Shown: piece by piece, positions 26,278 to 37,205 of the stretch | How the letters are laid out: each line of letters begins with the position of its first letter | Numbering within the stretch: position 1 is the stretch's first letter | Source of the DNA: Methylobacterium crusticola | GTDB taxonomy: Bacteria > Pseudomonadota > Alphaproteobacteria > Rhizobiales > Beijerinckiaceae | Reading direction: 5' to 3' | DNA: 64,000 nt | Assembly (NCBI RefSeq): GCF_003574465.1 | Contig: NZ_QOWC01000004.1 | Coordinates: 32,655 to 96,654 of the forward strand | Program-made: the position numbers and the translations under genes | The notes under the pieces: model-generated | The model's database searches: none | What the model was told of the DNA's origin: nothing | What the model saw: the letters and a program-made list of their open reading frames with translations, nothing else

Positions 26278-26661
26278 CTACCGGACGGGGTCGTCCGCCC
26301 CCCGGAGCGCGTTCCTCAGGGTCGCGAGGCAGAGGATCTGATCCGACATCTCGTACTGCTCGCGCACCCGCATGGCGGCCTGGACCTCCGCCGCGGTGGC
26401 GCTCGAGTAGCGCAGGCCGAACGGGATCGAGCCGTCCTTCGGGTACAGGCCGATCTTCCGCTGCGTCTCGACCCGGCAGTACGCTACCCAGTCCTGCGAG
26501 AGGCCGGCCTTGCCGGCGAACGCGTCGACCGCCGCCACGACCCGGCGAGCGGCCTCGGCCTGGGCGACCGCGAGGGCCTTCGTGTCCGCGTTCTCGATCA
26601 GGGAGTTGACGATGAGGCCGATCGCGACGGCGATCGTGAGCAGGACGAACAGGCTTCGCAT
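26278..26661 (-). CDS. Exported or membrane-anchored hypothetical protein
   Basis: 127 residues from the ATG at 26661. The N-terminus MRSLFVLLTIAVAIGLIVNSL is a signal anchor, followed by a helical, mostly charged domain (ENADTKALAVAQAEAARR) and a region with two Cys (VAYCRVETQRK and SDQILCLATLRN) that could form a disulfide in the periplasm. I do not recognise the family. It is about 220 bases from the end of mtaB on the same strand. Confidence 0.6.
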   Translation of the reverse strand: MRSLFVLLTIAVAIGLIVNSLIENADTKALAVAQAEAARRVVAAVDAFAGKAGLSQDWVAYCRVETQRKIGLYPKDGSIPFGLRYSSATAAEVQAAMRVREQYEMSDQILCLATLRNALRGADDPVR

Positions 26662-26883
26662 CCGCTGCCCTAACCGATCTCGGCCGCCGCACCGGGGGCG
26701 GCGCGCGCCCGCGGCTCCCTTTTTGCAGTGCACGCGGCCGTGGGCAAGCCGGGCGGGCCGGCCGCTGTGCGCCGGCGCACCCGGGCGGGGCGGTAGGAGC
26801 CCGTGGCGAGCGGAGGAACGCGTCTGCACCGGGCCGGGAGCTCGGACGCGCGTGCGGACGCGACGCCCCGGGAGAAGCAAGCC

Positions 26884-28140
26884 CTACGCGGCGAGCAGCG
26901 CCCGCCCGTCGTGCCCGGCGATGCGCAGGGGAACGAGCGCCCCCGGCTCGGCGCCCTCGGGCAGCCGCACGGGCAGGAAGGACTCGGTGCGGCCGAGGCC
27001 GCCGCGCTCGGCCAGAACCCGGTGGGTGCGGCCGATTTCCGCGTCGAGCCGGCGCCGGAGCGCGGCGGCCCCGGCCGCGCGCAGGCGGGAGGCCCGGTCG
27101 CGGATCGTCCCGGGAGCCACCTGGGGCATCCGGGCGGCCGGGGTCCCGGGCCGGGGAGAGTAGGGGAAGACGTGCAGGTGGGTCAGGCCGCACGCCGCCA
27201 CGAGGTCGAGCGAGCGGGCGAACTGCGCCTCGGTCTCCGTCGGGAAGCCCGCGATCAGGTCGGCCCCGAACACCGTCTCCGGGCGCAGCCGCCGCACCTC
27301 GGCGCAGAACCGGATCGCGTCGGCCCGGCCGTGGCGGCGCCGCATCCGCTTCAGGATCAGGTCGTCGCCGGCCTGGAGCGACAGGTGCAGGTGCGGCATC
27401 AGCCGCGGCTCGCCCGCCAGGGCGTCGAGGAGGGCGGCGTCCGCCTCGACCGAATCGATCGAGGAGAGGCGCAGGCGCGGGAGGTCCGGCACCGCCCGCA
27501 GGATCGTCGCGACGAGGCCGCCGAGGGACGGGCCGCCGCATTCGCGCCCGTAGGCCGTCAGGTCGACGCCGGTGAGCACCACCTCGCGGGTGCCGCGCTC
27601 GACGAGGCGGGAGACCTGCGCCACCACGGCCTCCGGCGCGACCGAGCGCGACGCGCCGCGGCCGAACGGGATGACGCAGAAGGTGCAGCGGTGGTCGCAG
27701 CCGTTCTGCACCGGCACGAAGGCGCGGGTGCGCCCCGGCATCTCCCCGAGGAGGGGGGCGGGCTCGGGCCGCCGCGCCCAGACGTCGTCGACGCGCACCC
27801 GCCCGGCCCCGTCCGGGACGCCCCCGGCCGGGTCGAGGTCCCGCCAGGTCTCGGCGTCGAGCTTGCGGCGGTTGCCGATCACGGCGGCGACCTCCGGCAT
27901 CGCGGCGTAGGCCCGGGTCTCGACCTGCGCGCCGCAGCCGGTCACCACCACCCGGGCGCCGGCGTCGGCGCGCACGGCGGCCCGGATCGCCTTGCGGGCC
28001 TGCCGCCCGGCCTCCGCGGTGACCGCGCAGGTGTTGACCACGACGAGGTCGCGGTGGCCGGCGGCCTCGGCTTGCTGGCGCATCGCCTCCGACTCGGCGG
28101 CGTTGAGGCGGCAGCCGAAGGTCAGCACCTCCACGGGCAT
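26884..28140 (-). CDS. mtaB: tRNA (t6A37) methylthiotransferase MtaB
   Basis: A 418-residue radical-SAM methylthiotransferase. The N-terminal UPF0004 domain has the three Cys of the auxiliary cluster (TFGCRLN, VNTCAVT, VTGCGAQ). The radical-SAM cluster motif is CDHRCTFC in VQNGCDHRCTFCVIPFGRG, then FGADLIAGFPTETEAQF. A TRAM-like domain ends the protein. It converts t6A37 of ANN-decoding tRNAs to ms2t6A. The ATG shares one base with the dapF stop (TGATG), so it is translated coupled to dapF; a GTG one codon upstream is an alternative start. Confidence 0.93.
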   Translation of the reverse strand: MPVEVLTFGCRLNAAESEAMRQQAEAAGHRDLVVVNTCAVTAEAGRQARKAIRAAVRADAGARVVVTGCGAQVETRAYAAMPEVAAVIGNRRKLDAETWRDLDPAGGVPDGAGRVRVDDVWARRPEPAPLLGEMPGRTRAFVPVQNGCDHRCTFCVIPFGRGASRSVAPEAVVAQVSRLVERGTREVVLTGVDLTAYGRECGGPSLGGLVATILRAVPDLPRLRLSSIDSVEADAALLDALAGEPRLMPHLHLSLQAGDDLILKRMRRRHGRADAIRFCAEVRRLRPETVFGADLIAGFPTETEAQFARSLDLVAACGLTHLHVFPYSPRPGTPAARMPQVAPGTIRDRASRLRAAGAAALRRRLDAEIGRTHRVLAERGGLGRTESFLPVRLPEGAEPGALVPLRIAGHDGRALLAA

Positions 28141-29027
28141 CACGCCGCCCCGGCGAGCAGGGCGGGGGCGAACGTGCCCTCGTGCTCGAGCTCGGTCGGG
28201 CCGGTCATGCGCACGTGGTCGTCCTCCCCCCAGGCGATGGCGAGGTCGCCCCCCGGCAGGGTCACGACGGCCTCGCGTCCGGTCATGCGCAGGCGCGCGG
28301 CGGCGACGAGGGCCGCGCAGGCGGCGGTGCCGCAGGCCCGGGTCAGGCCGGCGCCGCGCTCCCAGACCCGGAGCCGGATGTGGTGCCGGTCGAGAACTTG
28401 AGCCAGCGAGATGTTGGCCCGGTCGGGGAAGATCGGGTGGGCCTCGAGCAGGGGGCCGATCCGGGCGAGGTCGTAGGTGGCGGGATCGCGCGCGACGAAG
28501 AACACCGCGTGGGGGTTGCCCATGCCGACGGCGCCGGGCGAGTGCAGCACGGGATCGTCGATCGGGCCGACCTGCAGCTCGATGCGCCGGGTGTCGGGGA
28601 ACGGCTCGCGGAGCGGGATCTCGTCCCACCTCAGGCGCGGCGCCCCCATGTCGACGGTGAAGTCCACGTCCGAGACGCGGGCGACGGCGACGAGCCCGGC
28701 CCGGGTCTCGAGGGTGAGCCGGCCTTCCGGCGCCGGCCGCGCCATCGCGGGGTCCTCCAGCATGGCCCAGGCGACGCAGCGGGTGCCGTTGCCGCAGGCG
28801 CCCGCCTCCGTGCCGTCCGTGTTGTAGATGCGCACGAAGGCGTCGGTGCCCGGGGTCGCTGGATCGTGCAGGACCATCATCTGGTCGAAGCGCGAGGCCG
28901 GGTCGGCCGCGATGGCGCGGGCCTCGCCGGGCCGCACCCGGATCGCGGTGCCGCGCAGGTCGAGCACGACGATCTCGTTGCCGAGCCCGTTCATCTTGAG
29001 GAAGCGGCGATGGTCGAGGGGGGACAC
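28140..29027 (-). CDS. dapF: Diaminopimelate epimerase
   Basis: A 295-residue enzyme that interconverts LL- and meso-diaminopimelate for lysine and peptidoglycan synthesis. It has the two catalytic Cys motifs GACGNGTRC and [12 protein letters not shown] and the signatures [17 protein letters not shown] and MGNPHAVFF. The GTG at 29027 puts the usual nine or so residues before FLKM; the in-frame ATG at 28994 would cut the conserved start. It forms a transcript with mtaB. Confidence 0.96.
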   Translation of the reverse strand: MSPLDHRRFLKMNGLGNEIVVLDLRGTAIRVRPGEARAIAADPASRFDQMMVLHDPATPGTDAFVRIYNTDGTEAGACGNGTRCVAWAMLEDPAMARPAPEGRLTLETRAGLVAVARVSDVDFTVDMGAPRLRWDEIPLREPFPDTRRIELQVGPIDDPVLHSPGAVGMGNPHAVFFVARDPATYDLARIGPLLEAHPIFPDRANISLAQVLDRHHIRLRVWERGAGLTRACGTAACAALVAAARLRMTGREAVVTLPGGDLAIAWGEDDHVRMTGPTELEHEGTFAPALLAGAA

Positions 29028-29137
29028 GCGGGAAGCCTCGCGGACGGGACGCGCGCTCTATGGACCAGAATGGCGGCGGGCGCGAGCGGCCGGCCCGCCG
29101 CGCGCTGCCCTGCGCGCTCACGCTCTCGCGATGGACG

Positions 29138-29163
29138 GGAAACGGCTTTACGCTTGACGCGTT
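29138..29163 (+). promoter_or_regulatory. Weak EcfG-like promoter
   Basis: GGAAA, 17 bases, CGTT: one mismatch to GGAAC-N16/17-CGTT. It is about 65 bases upstream of the ATG at 29229, in the divergent region of dapF. It is a weak candidate. Confidence 0.25.
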
Positions 29164-29228
29164 CGACGGGGCCGGCGATTCGGCGACGCGCCGGCCCCCG
29201 GCATCCCTCCCGGAGCGCTCCGCCCGTG

Positions 29229-29978
29229 ATGAACACCCGTGTCCCGCTCCTCGCACTCGGCCTCGCCGCGGCCCTGGCCGTGAGCCCCGCCGGCGCCCAG
29301 GCTCCCGCGCCGCAGGCGCCCTCCGCGCCGCCGGCCGGCACGCCCTCGCCGGCCCAGAGCGCGCCGCTCCCGACCACCACCGAGCCGGGCCCCGGACCCG
29401 GGACCAACCAGGCGCCGAGGCCGCCGGTCCCCGAGAAGGCGCTGCCGCCCGCGACACCGGTGCCGCCGGCGTCGGGCCGCCCGCCCCTCGTGGCGAACCC
29501 GGGCGACCCGTCCGACGTCGACGAGGTGACGCTGCCGGCGAAGCCCGCCGCGATCGTGTCGGGCCGGGGCACCTGGGACAACGCGGTGCAGAACCTCAAG
29601 GACGCCATCGGGCGCATCGAGTCCGAACTGGCCCGGGCCGGCATCCGGGCGGCCGGGCGGCCCCTCGCGGTCTTCACCCGCACCGACGACGACGGCTTCC
29701 AGTACGAGGCCATGGTGCCGGTCGAGGCCGCCCCGAGCCCGCGGCCCGCCGGGCTCCCCGACGACGTGCGCTTCGGCGCCACGCCGAGCGGCAAGGCCCT
29801 GCGCTTCGTCCACAAGGGCGCCTACGAGGGCATCGACCAGACCTACGAGACGGTGACGGCCTACCTCGACGCCAAGGGCATCGTGGTCCAGGACGCCTTC
29901 GTGGAGGAGTACCTGAGCGACCTCGGCGCGACCGCCGACGACGGCCTCGAGGTCAACATCTACGCGCTGCCTAAATGA
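29229..29978 (+). CDS. Exported GyrI-like small-molecule-binding protein
   Basis: A 249-residue exported protein. Residues 1-23 form a signal peptide ending AGAQ, followed by a disordered Pro/Ala/Gly-rich linker to about 95. The C-terminal part from about 115 (AVQNLKDAIGRIESELARAG, RPLAVFTRTDDDGFQYEAMVPVEA, LRFVHKGAYEGIDQTYETVTAYL, quoted here as parts) has the pattern of a GyrI/AraC effector-binding (SOUL-like) domain. The role would be binding of a small ligand in the periplasm. Transcription is divergent from dapF, and the stop codon is inside the first unit of a 15-bp tandem repeat. Confidence 0.72.
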   Translation: MNTRVPLLALGLAAALAVSPAGAQAPAPQAPSAPPAGTPSPAQSAPLPTTTEPGPGPGTNQAPRPPVPEKALPPATPVPPASGRPPLVANPGDPSDVDEVTLPAKPAAIVSGRGTWDNAVQNLKDAIGRIESELARAGIRAAGRPLAVFTRTDDDGFQYEAMVPVEAAPSPRPAGLPDDVRFGATPSGKALRFVHKGAYEGIDQTYETVTAYLDAKGIVVQDAFVEEYLSDLGATADDGLEVNIYALPK

Positions 29979-30047
29979 GCTCGGGCCAAGTGAGCACTGG
30001 CCAAATGAGCTCTTGCCAAGTGAGCACTGGCCAAGTGAGCGGAATCC
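29973..30047 (+). repeat. Five-copy 15-bp tandem repeat, GGCCAA core (intergenic)
   Basis: Five units of exactly 15 bases: two are AAGTGAGCACTGGCC, the others AAATGAGCTCGGGCC, AAATGAGCTCTTGCC and AAGTGAGCGGAATCC. It begins at the stop codon of the GyrI-like gene and fills most of the gap to ccmG. The array shares length (75 bases), period and the GGCCAAG core with the one at 24092-24166. Confidence 0.85.
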
Positions 30048-30110
30048 GGTCCGCGTGAGGGTAGCCCTCCCCGGGCGAGGCGCGAGCCGGCGCCCGGGCG
30101 GGGCGGGGTC

Positions 30111-30719
30111 CTAGCGGATGGCCCGCACCCGGGCGAGGAAGGCCGGATAGGTCTCGGGCGTCAGGATGCCGACGAGCTTCTCGCGGATGCGGCCGTCGGG
30201 CCCGACGACGTAGGTCTCCGGCACACCGTAGACCCCGAGATCGATGCCGACGCGGCCGCTCTCGTCGGCGCCGACCGCCCGGAACGGGTTGCCGTGCCGG
30301 CCGAGGAAGCGGCGGCCGTTCTCGGGCTGGTCCTTGTAGTCGATGCCCACGAGGTTCACGCCGTCGCCGGCGAGCCGCACCAGCATCGGGTGCTCGACCT
30401 GGCAGGGCGCGCACCAGGACGCCCAGACGTTCACGACCGTGACCCGGCCCTTCAGGTCGTCGCTGGAGAAGCCCGGCACCGGTCCGCCTTCCGCGACGAG
30501 GCCCGGCACGCCCGGCAGCGCGAAGGCCGGCACCGGCTGGCCGATCAGGGCCGAGGGCACGCTCGACGGGTCGTAGCCGGTGGTCAGGAGCTTGCCGAGG
30601 AAGATGCCGGCGAGGCCCGCGAAGGCGAGGAGGGGCAGGAGGAACACCAGCCGGCCGCGGCGGGGCGGCGCCTCGTCGGTCTCGAGCCCACCGGTCGGCT
30701 GCCCGGGGGCGGCGCTCAC
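30111..30719 (-). CDS. ccmG: CcmG/DsbE periplasmic thiol-disulfide oxidoreductase
   Basis: A 202-residue membrane-anchored thioredoxin. One transmembrane helix (about 25-42) is followed by the periplasmic thioredoxin fold with the active site WCAPC in NVWASWCAPCQVEHP and the cis-Pro in VYGVPETYVV. It reduces the haem-binding Cys of apocytochromes c, or CcmH, in System I cytochrome c maturation. It starts at GTG overlapping the ccmD stop by 4 bases (GTGA), so translation is coupled. Confidence 0.95.
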   Translation of the reverse strand: MSAAPGQPTGGLETDEAPPRRGRLVFLLPLLAFAGLAGIFLGKLLTTGYDPSSVPSALIGQPVPAFALPGVPGLVAEGGPVPGFSSDDLKGRVTVVNVWASWCAPCQVEHPMLVRLAGDGVNLVGIDYKDQPENGRRFLGRHGNPFRAVGADESGRVGIDLGVYGVPETYVVGPDGRIREKLVGILTPETYPAFLARVRAIR

Positions 30720-30865
30720 GGGCGCCTCCGGTCGTCCTTGAGGAGGGCGAGCGCGCGCAGCTGCGCCCGGTGGTCGAGCACGGCGTGCAGGACGAGGCCG
30801 GCGATCACCAGGGCGGTGAACGCGTAGGCGCCGACGATGTAGGCGGCGTGCGGTCCGAGATCCAC
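30716..30865 (-). CDS. ccmD: Haem exporter protein CcmD
   Basis: A 49-residue single-span protein (GTG start) with AAYIVGAYAFTALVIAGLVLH as the membrane segment (21 residues, cited here as AAYIVGAYAFTALV plus IAGLVLH) and a basic C-terminus LRALALLKDDRRR. CcmD stabilises the CcmABC complex that loads haem onto CcmE. It sits between ccmC (11-base gap) and ccmG (4-base overlap), the usual position. Confidence 0.9.
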   Translation of the reverse strand: MDLGPHAAYIVGAYAFTALVIAGLVLHAVLDHRAQLRALALLKDDRRRP

Positions 30866-30876
30866 GGCCGGGCTCC

Positions 30877-31644
30877 TCAGGCCGCCTGGGCGGCCGGCAG
30901 GGCGGCGTCGAGCCGCTCGGCCTCCAGCAGCGTCAGCGTCCGCACGCGCCGGCGCAGGATCTCGGTGCGCATCGCCTGCAGGTGCAGGGCGAGGCCGAGC
31001 ACCGAGGCGGCGGCGATCATCACCAGCAGCGGGTAGAGCATGCTCGGATGGATGGTCGAGCCTCCCAGGCGCAGGATCGAGGCGGGCTGATGCAGGGTCG
31101 ACCACCAGTTCACCGAGAACTTGATGATCGGCAGGTTCACGGCGCCGACGAGGGTCAGGATCGCCACCGCCCGGGCGGCCCGGCCGGGATCCTCGATGGT
31201 CCGCCACAGGGCGAGCAGCCCGCAATAGATCAGGAACAGCACCAGCATCGAGGTCAGGCGCGCGTCCCAGACCCAGTAGGTGCCCCACATCGGCTTGCCC
31301 CAGAGCGAGCCGGTGACGAGGCAGACCAGCGTGAAGGCCGCCCCGATCGGGGCCGCGGCGCGCTGGGCCACGTCCGCCAGGGGATGGCGCCAGACCAGTG
31401 TGCCGAGCGCCGAGACCGCCATGGTGCCGTAGAAGAACACCGCCATCCAGGCCGCCGGCACGTGGATGAACATGATCCGGACGGTCTCGCCCTGCTGGTA
31501 GTCGGGCGGGGCGACGAACCAGGTCATGTACTGCCCGGTGGCGACGAGCACGGCCGCCAGGCCCGCCACCCAGGGCAGCAGGGCCCCGGACCAGCGCAGG
31601 AAATGGCCGGGCTGCGCCAGCCGCGTGAGACGACCCGTCGACAT
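30877..31644 (-). CDS. ccmC: Haem exporter permease CcmC
   Basis: A 255-residue inner-membrane protein of six helices. The tryptophan-rich periplasmic motif is WGTYWVWDARLTS, flanked by His ligands (IHVPAAWMAVF, TIHPSMLYP), as in CcmC. It presents haem to CcmE. It is the first gene of a ccmC-ccmD-ccmG unit; upstream, in place of ccmB, lies a divergent DUF1328 gene and a toxin-antitoxin pair. Confidence 0.96.
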   Translation of the reverse strand: MSTGRLTRLAQPGHFLRWSGALLPWVAGLAAVLVATGQYMTWFVAPPDYQQGETVRIMFIHVPAAWMAVFFYGTMAVSALGTLVWRHPLADVAQRAAAPIGAAFTLVCLVTGSLWGKPMWGTYWVWDARLTSMLVLFLIYCGLLALWRTIEDPGRAARAVAILTLVGAVNLPIIKFSVNWWSTLHQPASILRLGGSTIHPSMLYPLLVMIAAASVLGLALHLQAMRTEILRRRVRTLTLLEAERLDAALPAAQAA

Positions 31645-31765
31645 GCAGCGGGTTTAGCGCGCCGGCGACGCTCCCGGCAATGCGGACGATGGGCGCAGCC
31701 CCGCCGCCTGGCTCCGTGGCGGGGCGGAGCCGGGACGGCGCGGCGCCGGCCGTGCCCGACGGGGT

Positions 31766-31790
31766 GGAACGAAGCGTGGCCGCGCCGGTT
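31766..31790 (+). promoter_or_regulatory. Probable EcfG (general stress) promoter of the DUF1328 gene
   Basis: GGAAC, 16 bases, GGTT. The -35 is perfect and the -10 differs from CGTT in one base. It lies 38 bases upstream of the ATG of a DUF1328 gene, the correct distance for a short leader. Confidence 0.45.
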
Positions 31791-31828
31791 GTCGCCTCGT
31801 CTCCACCGACGGCCGAGGTTTCACCGCC

Positions 31829-32002
31829 ATGCTGAAATGGGCGCTCATCTTCTTCGTGGTCTCGCTGGTGGCGGGCGCCCTCGGCTTCACCAACGTGGCG
31901 TCCGGCGCCCGCGGCATCGCCCGGCTGCTGTTCGGGCTGTTCCTGGTCGTCGCGGTGGTGATCGTGGTCGCGGCGGTGCTGCTCGGGCAGGCGGTGTTCT
32001 GA
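31829..32002 (+). CDS. DUF1328 (UPF0391) small membrane protein
   Basis: A 57-residue protein with two membrane helices: [19 protein letters not shown] and [21 protein letters not shown]. The sequence [18 protein letters not shown] between them is the DUF1328 signature. The function is unknown; members are often stress-induced. It is transcribed opposite to the ccm genes and lies inside the split ccm operon, with a GGAAC-type promoter just upstream. Confidence 0.9.
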   Translation: MLKWALIFFVVSLVAGALGFTNVASGARGIARLLFGLFLVVAVVIVVAAVLLGQAVF

Positions 32003-32096
32003 GCGCGGGGCGCCGATCCGCGCTCCGCGCGGACGGAGGACGAGGAGCGGACCGGGACGGCAGGCCGCGCCCGCAGCCAGAGGCCGGCGCGAGGGG

Positions 32097-32420
32097 CTAC
32101 AGCCCGATCGCCTTGCGCAGCGCGTCGTTCATGCGCCCCTGCCAGCCCGGCCCCGTGGCCCGGTAGGCGGCCACGACGTCGTGGTCGACGCGCAGGTTGA
32201 GATGTTGCTTGCCTCCGCTCCGGGGCGGCCGGCCGCGCGGCCGGGCGGCGGCGGCCGCGGCGGCTCGGCCCTCCGCCTCGCCCACGGGCGTCCCGCCGAT
32301 GCGCCAGGTGCCGCGGGCGAAATCGGCCTCGGTCAGTTCCGGGCTGTCGTCGTCCGGGGTGGCCGGCGCGGCATCAAGGCGCGTCCAGGCGGCCTCGATA
32401 TCGTTTCTGCTCGCGGTCAT
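32097..32420 (-). CDS. brnA: BrnA-type antitoxin
   Basis: A 107-residue antitoxin of the BrnTA type II system. The C-terminal part carries the ribbon-helix-helix DNA-binding segment (KQHLNLRVDHDVVAAYRATGPGWQGRMNDALRKA, cited here as LNLRVDHDVVAAYR and GRMNDALRKA). The N-terminal half is acidic and binds the toxin in the family. Its start overlaps the end of the toxin gene by 47 bases, giving the usual toxin-first order and coupled translation. It should autorepress the brnTA promoter. Confidence 0.88.
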   Translation of the reverse strand: MTASRNDIEAAWTRLDAAPATPDDDSPELTEADFARGTWRIGGTPVGEAEGRAAAAAAARPRGRPPRSGGKQHLNLRVDHDVVAAYRATGPGWQGRMNDALRKAIGL

Positions 32421-32652
32421 TCGCCTTCCTCATGCTGATGATCCGGTATGCATCGCCATCCGGCGTCCAGACCACGACGACCATGCGGCCCCGGAGATGG
32501 CCGACACTCATGATCCGCGGCTCGCCGTAGTCGAACCGGATGTCGCGGATGTCGAGCGCGGGTCCCCCGAGCACCTCCGCCGCATCCTCGAAGTCGAGGC
32601 CGTGCTTGCACAGGTTGCTGGCTCGCTTGGCAGGATCGTAGACGATCCGCAT
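32374..32652 (-). CDS. brnT: BrnT-type ribonuclease toxin
   Basis: A 92-residue RelE-fold toxin. It starts at the ATG at 32652 (MRIVYDPAKRASN), with family segments KHGLDFEDAAEVL, RIMSVGHLRGRMVVVVWT and YRIISMRKANDREQKRY, in which the conserved Arg/Lys-rich end is typical. BrnT cleaves mRNA and is neutralised by BrnA. It lies just downstream of ccmB, and is cut into what is normally a continuous ccm operon. Confidence 0.9.
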   Translation of the reverse strand: MRIVYDPAKRASNLCKHGLDFEDAAEVLGGPALDIRDIRFDYGEPRIMSVGHLRGRMVVVVWTPDGDAYRIISMRKANDREQKRYRGRLDAP

Positions 32653-32713
32653 CGGATTTCGTACCCACAAAAATCGCGCAAACCCGACCCACTGGCGCGG
32701 CCGTCCACCGGGC

Positions 32714-33382
32714 CTACTCCCCCCAGCGCAGGGCCGCGGCGGCCGCCAGGGTCCCGACCACGGCCGCCACGAGGCTCAGCGCCGCGAGGATCATCAGCGG
32801 CGTCCCGAACGGCACCGTGCCGCCGAGCGCCGCGTCCGCCGCCGAGACGCCGAAGATCAGCGTCGGGATCATCAGGGGCAGCACGACCACGGCGAGGATC
32901 AGCCCGCCGCGGCGGATCGAGGCGGTGAGCGCGGCGCCCACCGCGCCGATGAAGGTCAGGGCCGGCGTGCCGACGAGGAGCGTCAGGCCGGTGGCGGCCA
33001 TGGCCGTGGGGGAGAGCGCCACCAGGAGGCCGAACAGCGGGGTGGCGAGGGCGAGCGGCAGGCCGGTGCCGAGCCAGTGCGCCGCGACCTTGGCCAGGAC
33101 CACGAGTTCCAGCGGGGCGGGGGCCCCGACGAGGAGGTCGAGGGAGCCGTCCTCCTCGTCGGCCTGGAACAAGCGGTCGAGGCCGATCAGGGTCGCCAGC
33201 ACGGCGGCGATCCACAGGATGCCGGGGCCGATCCGCGCGAGGAGGTTCAGGTCCGGCCCGAGGCCGAAGGGCACGAGCGCCACGATCATCAGGAAGAACA
33301 CGAGGGAGAGCGCGCCCGAGCCGCCGATGCGGCCGGCGAGCCGCAGGTCGCGCGCGACCACGGCCAGGAAGGCGCGCATCAT
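32714..33382 (-). CDS. ccmB: Haem exporter permease CcmB
   Basis: A 222-residue six-helix membrane protein with the CcmB features FQADEEDGSLDLL and PLALATPLFGLL, and a Gly/Ala-rich C-terminus. With CcmA and CcmC it forms the haem-handling ABC complex. The two Met codons at 33382 and 33379 overlap the ccmA stop (ATGATGA), so translation is coupled. Downstream the expected ccmC is displaced by 1.07 kb of brnTA and DUF1328. Confidence 0.95.
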   Translation of the reverse strand: MMRAFLAVVARDLRLAGRIGGSGALSLVFFLMIVALVPFGLGPDLNLLARIGPGILWIAAVLATLIGLDRLFQADEEDGSLDLLVGAPAPLELVVLAKVAAHWLGTGLPLALATPLFGLLVALSPTAMAATGLTLLVGTPALTFIGAVGAALTASIRRGGLILAVVVLPLMIPTLIFGVSAADAALGGTVPFGTPLMILAALSLVAAVVGTLAAAAALRWGE

Positions 33383-34026
33383 CGGGCGGGCTCGCCGAAC
33401 GGGTCGGCGCCGCGCCCGGCCGCCTCCCGGTAGCCCTCGATCGAGAGCGCGCGGGCGCCCTCGAGCCCGAGGGCCTGGTGGGTCGCCGCGACGACGAGGC
33501 CGCCGGCGGCCCGGTGCGCGCCCATCAGCGCCGCCAGCGCCCCCTGGGAGGCGGCGTCCAGGGCGGCGGCCGGCTCGTCGAGGAGCCAGAGCGGCCGCCG
33601 GCAGACCAGCAGCCGGGCGAGGGCGACGCGCCGGCGCTGGCCCGCCGACAGGTAGGCGACCGGCAGGGCCGCCGCGTGGGCGAGGCCGAGGCGCGCCAGC
33701 GCCGCCCGGGGAGCAAGGTCGGGGTCGCCGAGGAGATCGCGGGCGAAGGCCAGGTTCTCCTCGGCGGTGAGCGCGCCCTTGAGGCCGTCCCGGTGGCCGA
33801 CGACGTGCAGGCACTCGGGGATGGTGCGCTCGCCCACGTCCTCGGCCCGCACCGCGCCGGCATCGGGCCGCAGCCGGCCCGCCAGGATCGCCAGGAGCGA
33901 CGACTTGCCGGCGCCGTTGCGCCCCGTGACGGTCAGGGCCTCGCCGGGCCCGAGCGCGAAGGAGAGCCGGGCGAAGATGCGGCGGCCGGAGCGGCGGCAG
34001 GCGAGGTTCTCGGCGATGAGGCGCAC
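33379..34026 (-). CDS. ccmA: Haem exporter ATPase CcmA
   Basis: An ABC ATPase of 215 residues. Walker A is GRNGAGKSS, the signature is [15 protein letters not shown], and Walker B is [12 protein letters not shown]. The GTG at 34026 has GGGAG upstream and gives the usual length; an ATG at 34092 would add 22 residues with no good ribosome site. CcmA drives release of haem-loaded CcmE. It is the first gene of the ccm transcript and is divergent from acnA. Confidence 0.95.
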   Translation of the reverse strand: MRLIAENLACRRSGRRIFARLSFALGPGEALTVTGRNGAGKSSLLAILAGRLRPDAGAVRAEDVGERTIPECLHVVGHRDGLKGALTAEENLAFARDLLGDPDLAPRAALARLGLAHAAALPVAYLSAGQRRRVALARLLVCRRPLWLLDEPAAALDAASQGALAALMGAHRAAGGLVVAATHQALGLEGARALSIEGYREAAGRGADPFGEPAR

Positions 34027-34420
34027 GGGGGCTCCCGCGGGACGGACCCCCTCGGCCCGGATGGGGAGGAGCGTGCTCGGCCCGGGTGCCATACGGCAAG
34101 CGCGGGCCGGAGAGAATGGCCGGGCCGGCGCCCACCTGACCGGTAGCGGGCAGTTTCGAAGTGTTCTATACGCACCCTTGGCTGCGCCGCGCGACCTTAG
34201 AGGCGTCCAAACCGTCCTTCGCGCATCCCAGTCCGGGCACCCCCGGGGCGGCGCGCGCACCGTCCGCATCGTCCGGTCGACCGACCGGAGAGGGCGTTCG
34301 GGACAAGGGCAGCGGCATTGCGTCAGCGACGCCGGCTCCCCCAGCGCATCCGGCCGAACACCGAGTTTGGCGCAGGCCGTGCCTGTGCCGTGTTCGACAA
34401 CCCCTCGCGAGGACCACGCC
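34027..34420. other. Divergent ccmA / acnA promoter region
   Basis: 394 bases between two start codons. A/T-richer sequence lies at about 34145-34185 (GTTTCGAAGTGTTCTATACGCAC) and is a plausible acnA promoter, with TATACG as a possible -10. I see no further gene or RNA; the frames running through here are shadows. Confidence 0.4.
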
Positions 34421-37120
<2,700 letters not shown>

Positions 37121-37156
37121 CGGGGCGCCTTGCGCCCCCGCGCACGGGGCGCCGCG

Positions 37157-37189
37157 AGGGGGCCTCTCCCGCCGGGAGGGGCCCCCTTT
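37157..37189 (+). terminator. Intrinsic terminator of acnA
   Basis: A 14-bp stem with one mismatch (AGGGGGCCTCTCCC / GGGAGGGGCCCCCT) and a three-base loop, followed by TT. It lies 37 bases after the acnA stop codon. The following gene starts within 20 bases. Confidence 0.75.
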
Positions 37190-37205
37190 CCAATTGGGGG
37201 AGCGC

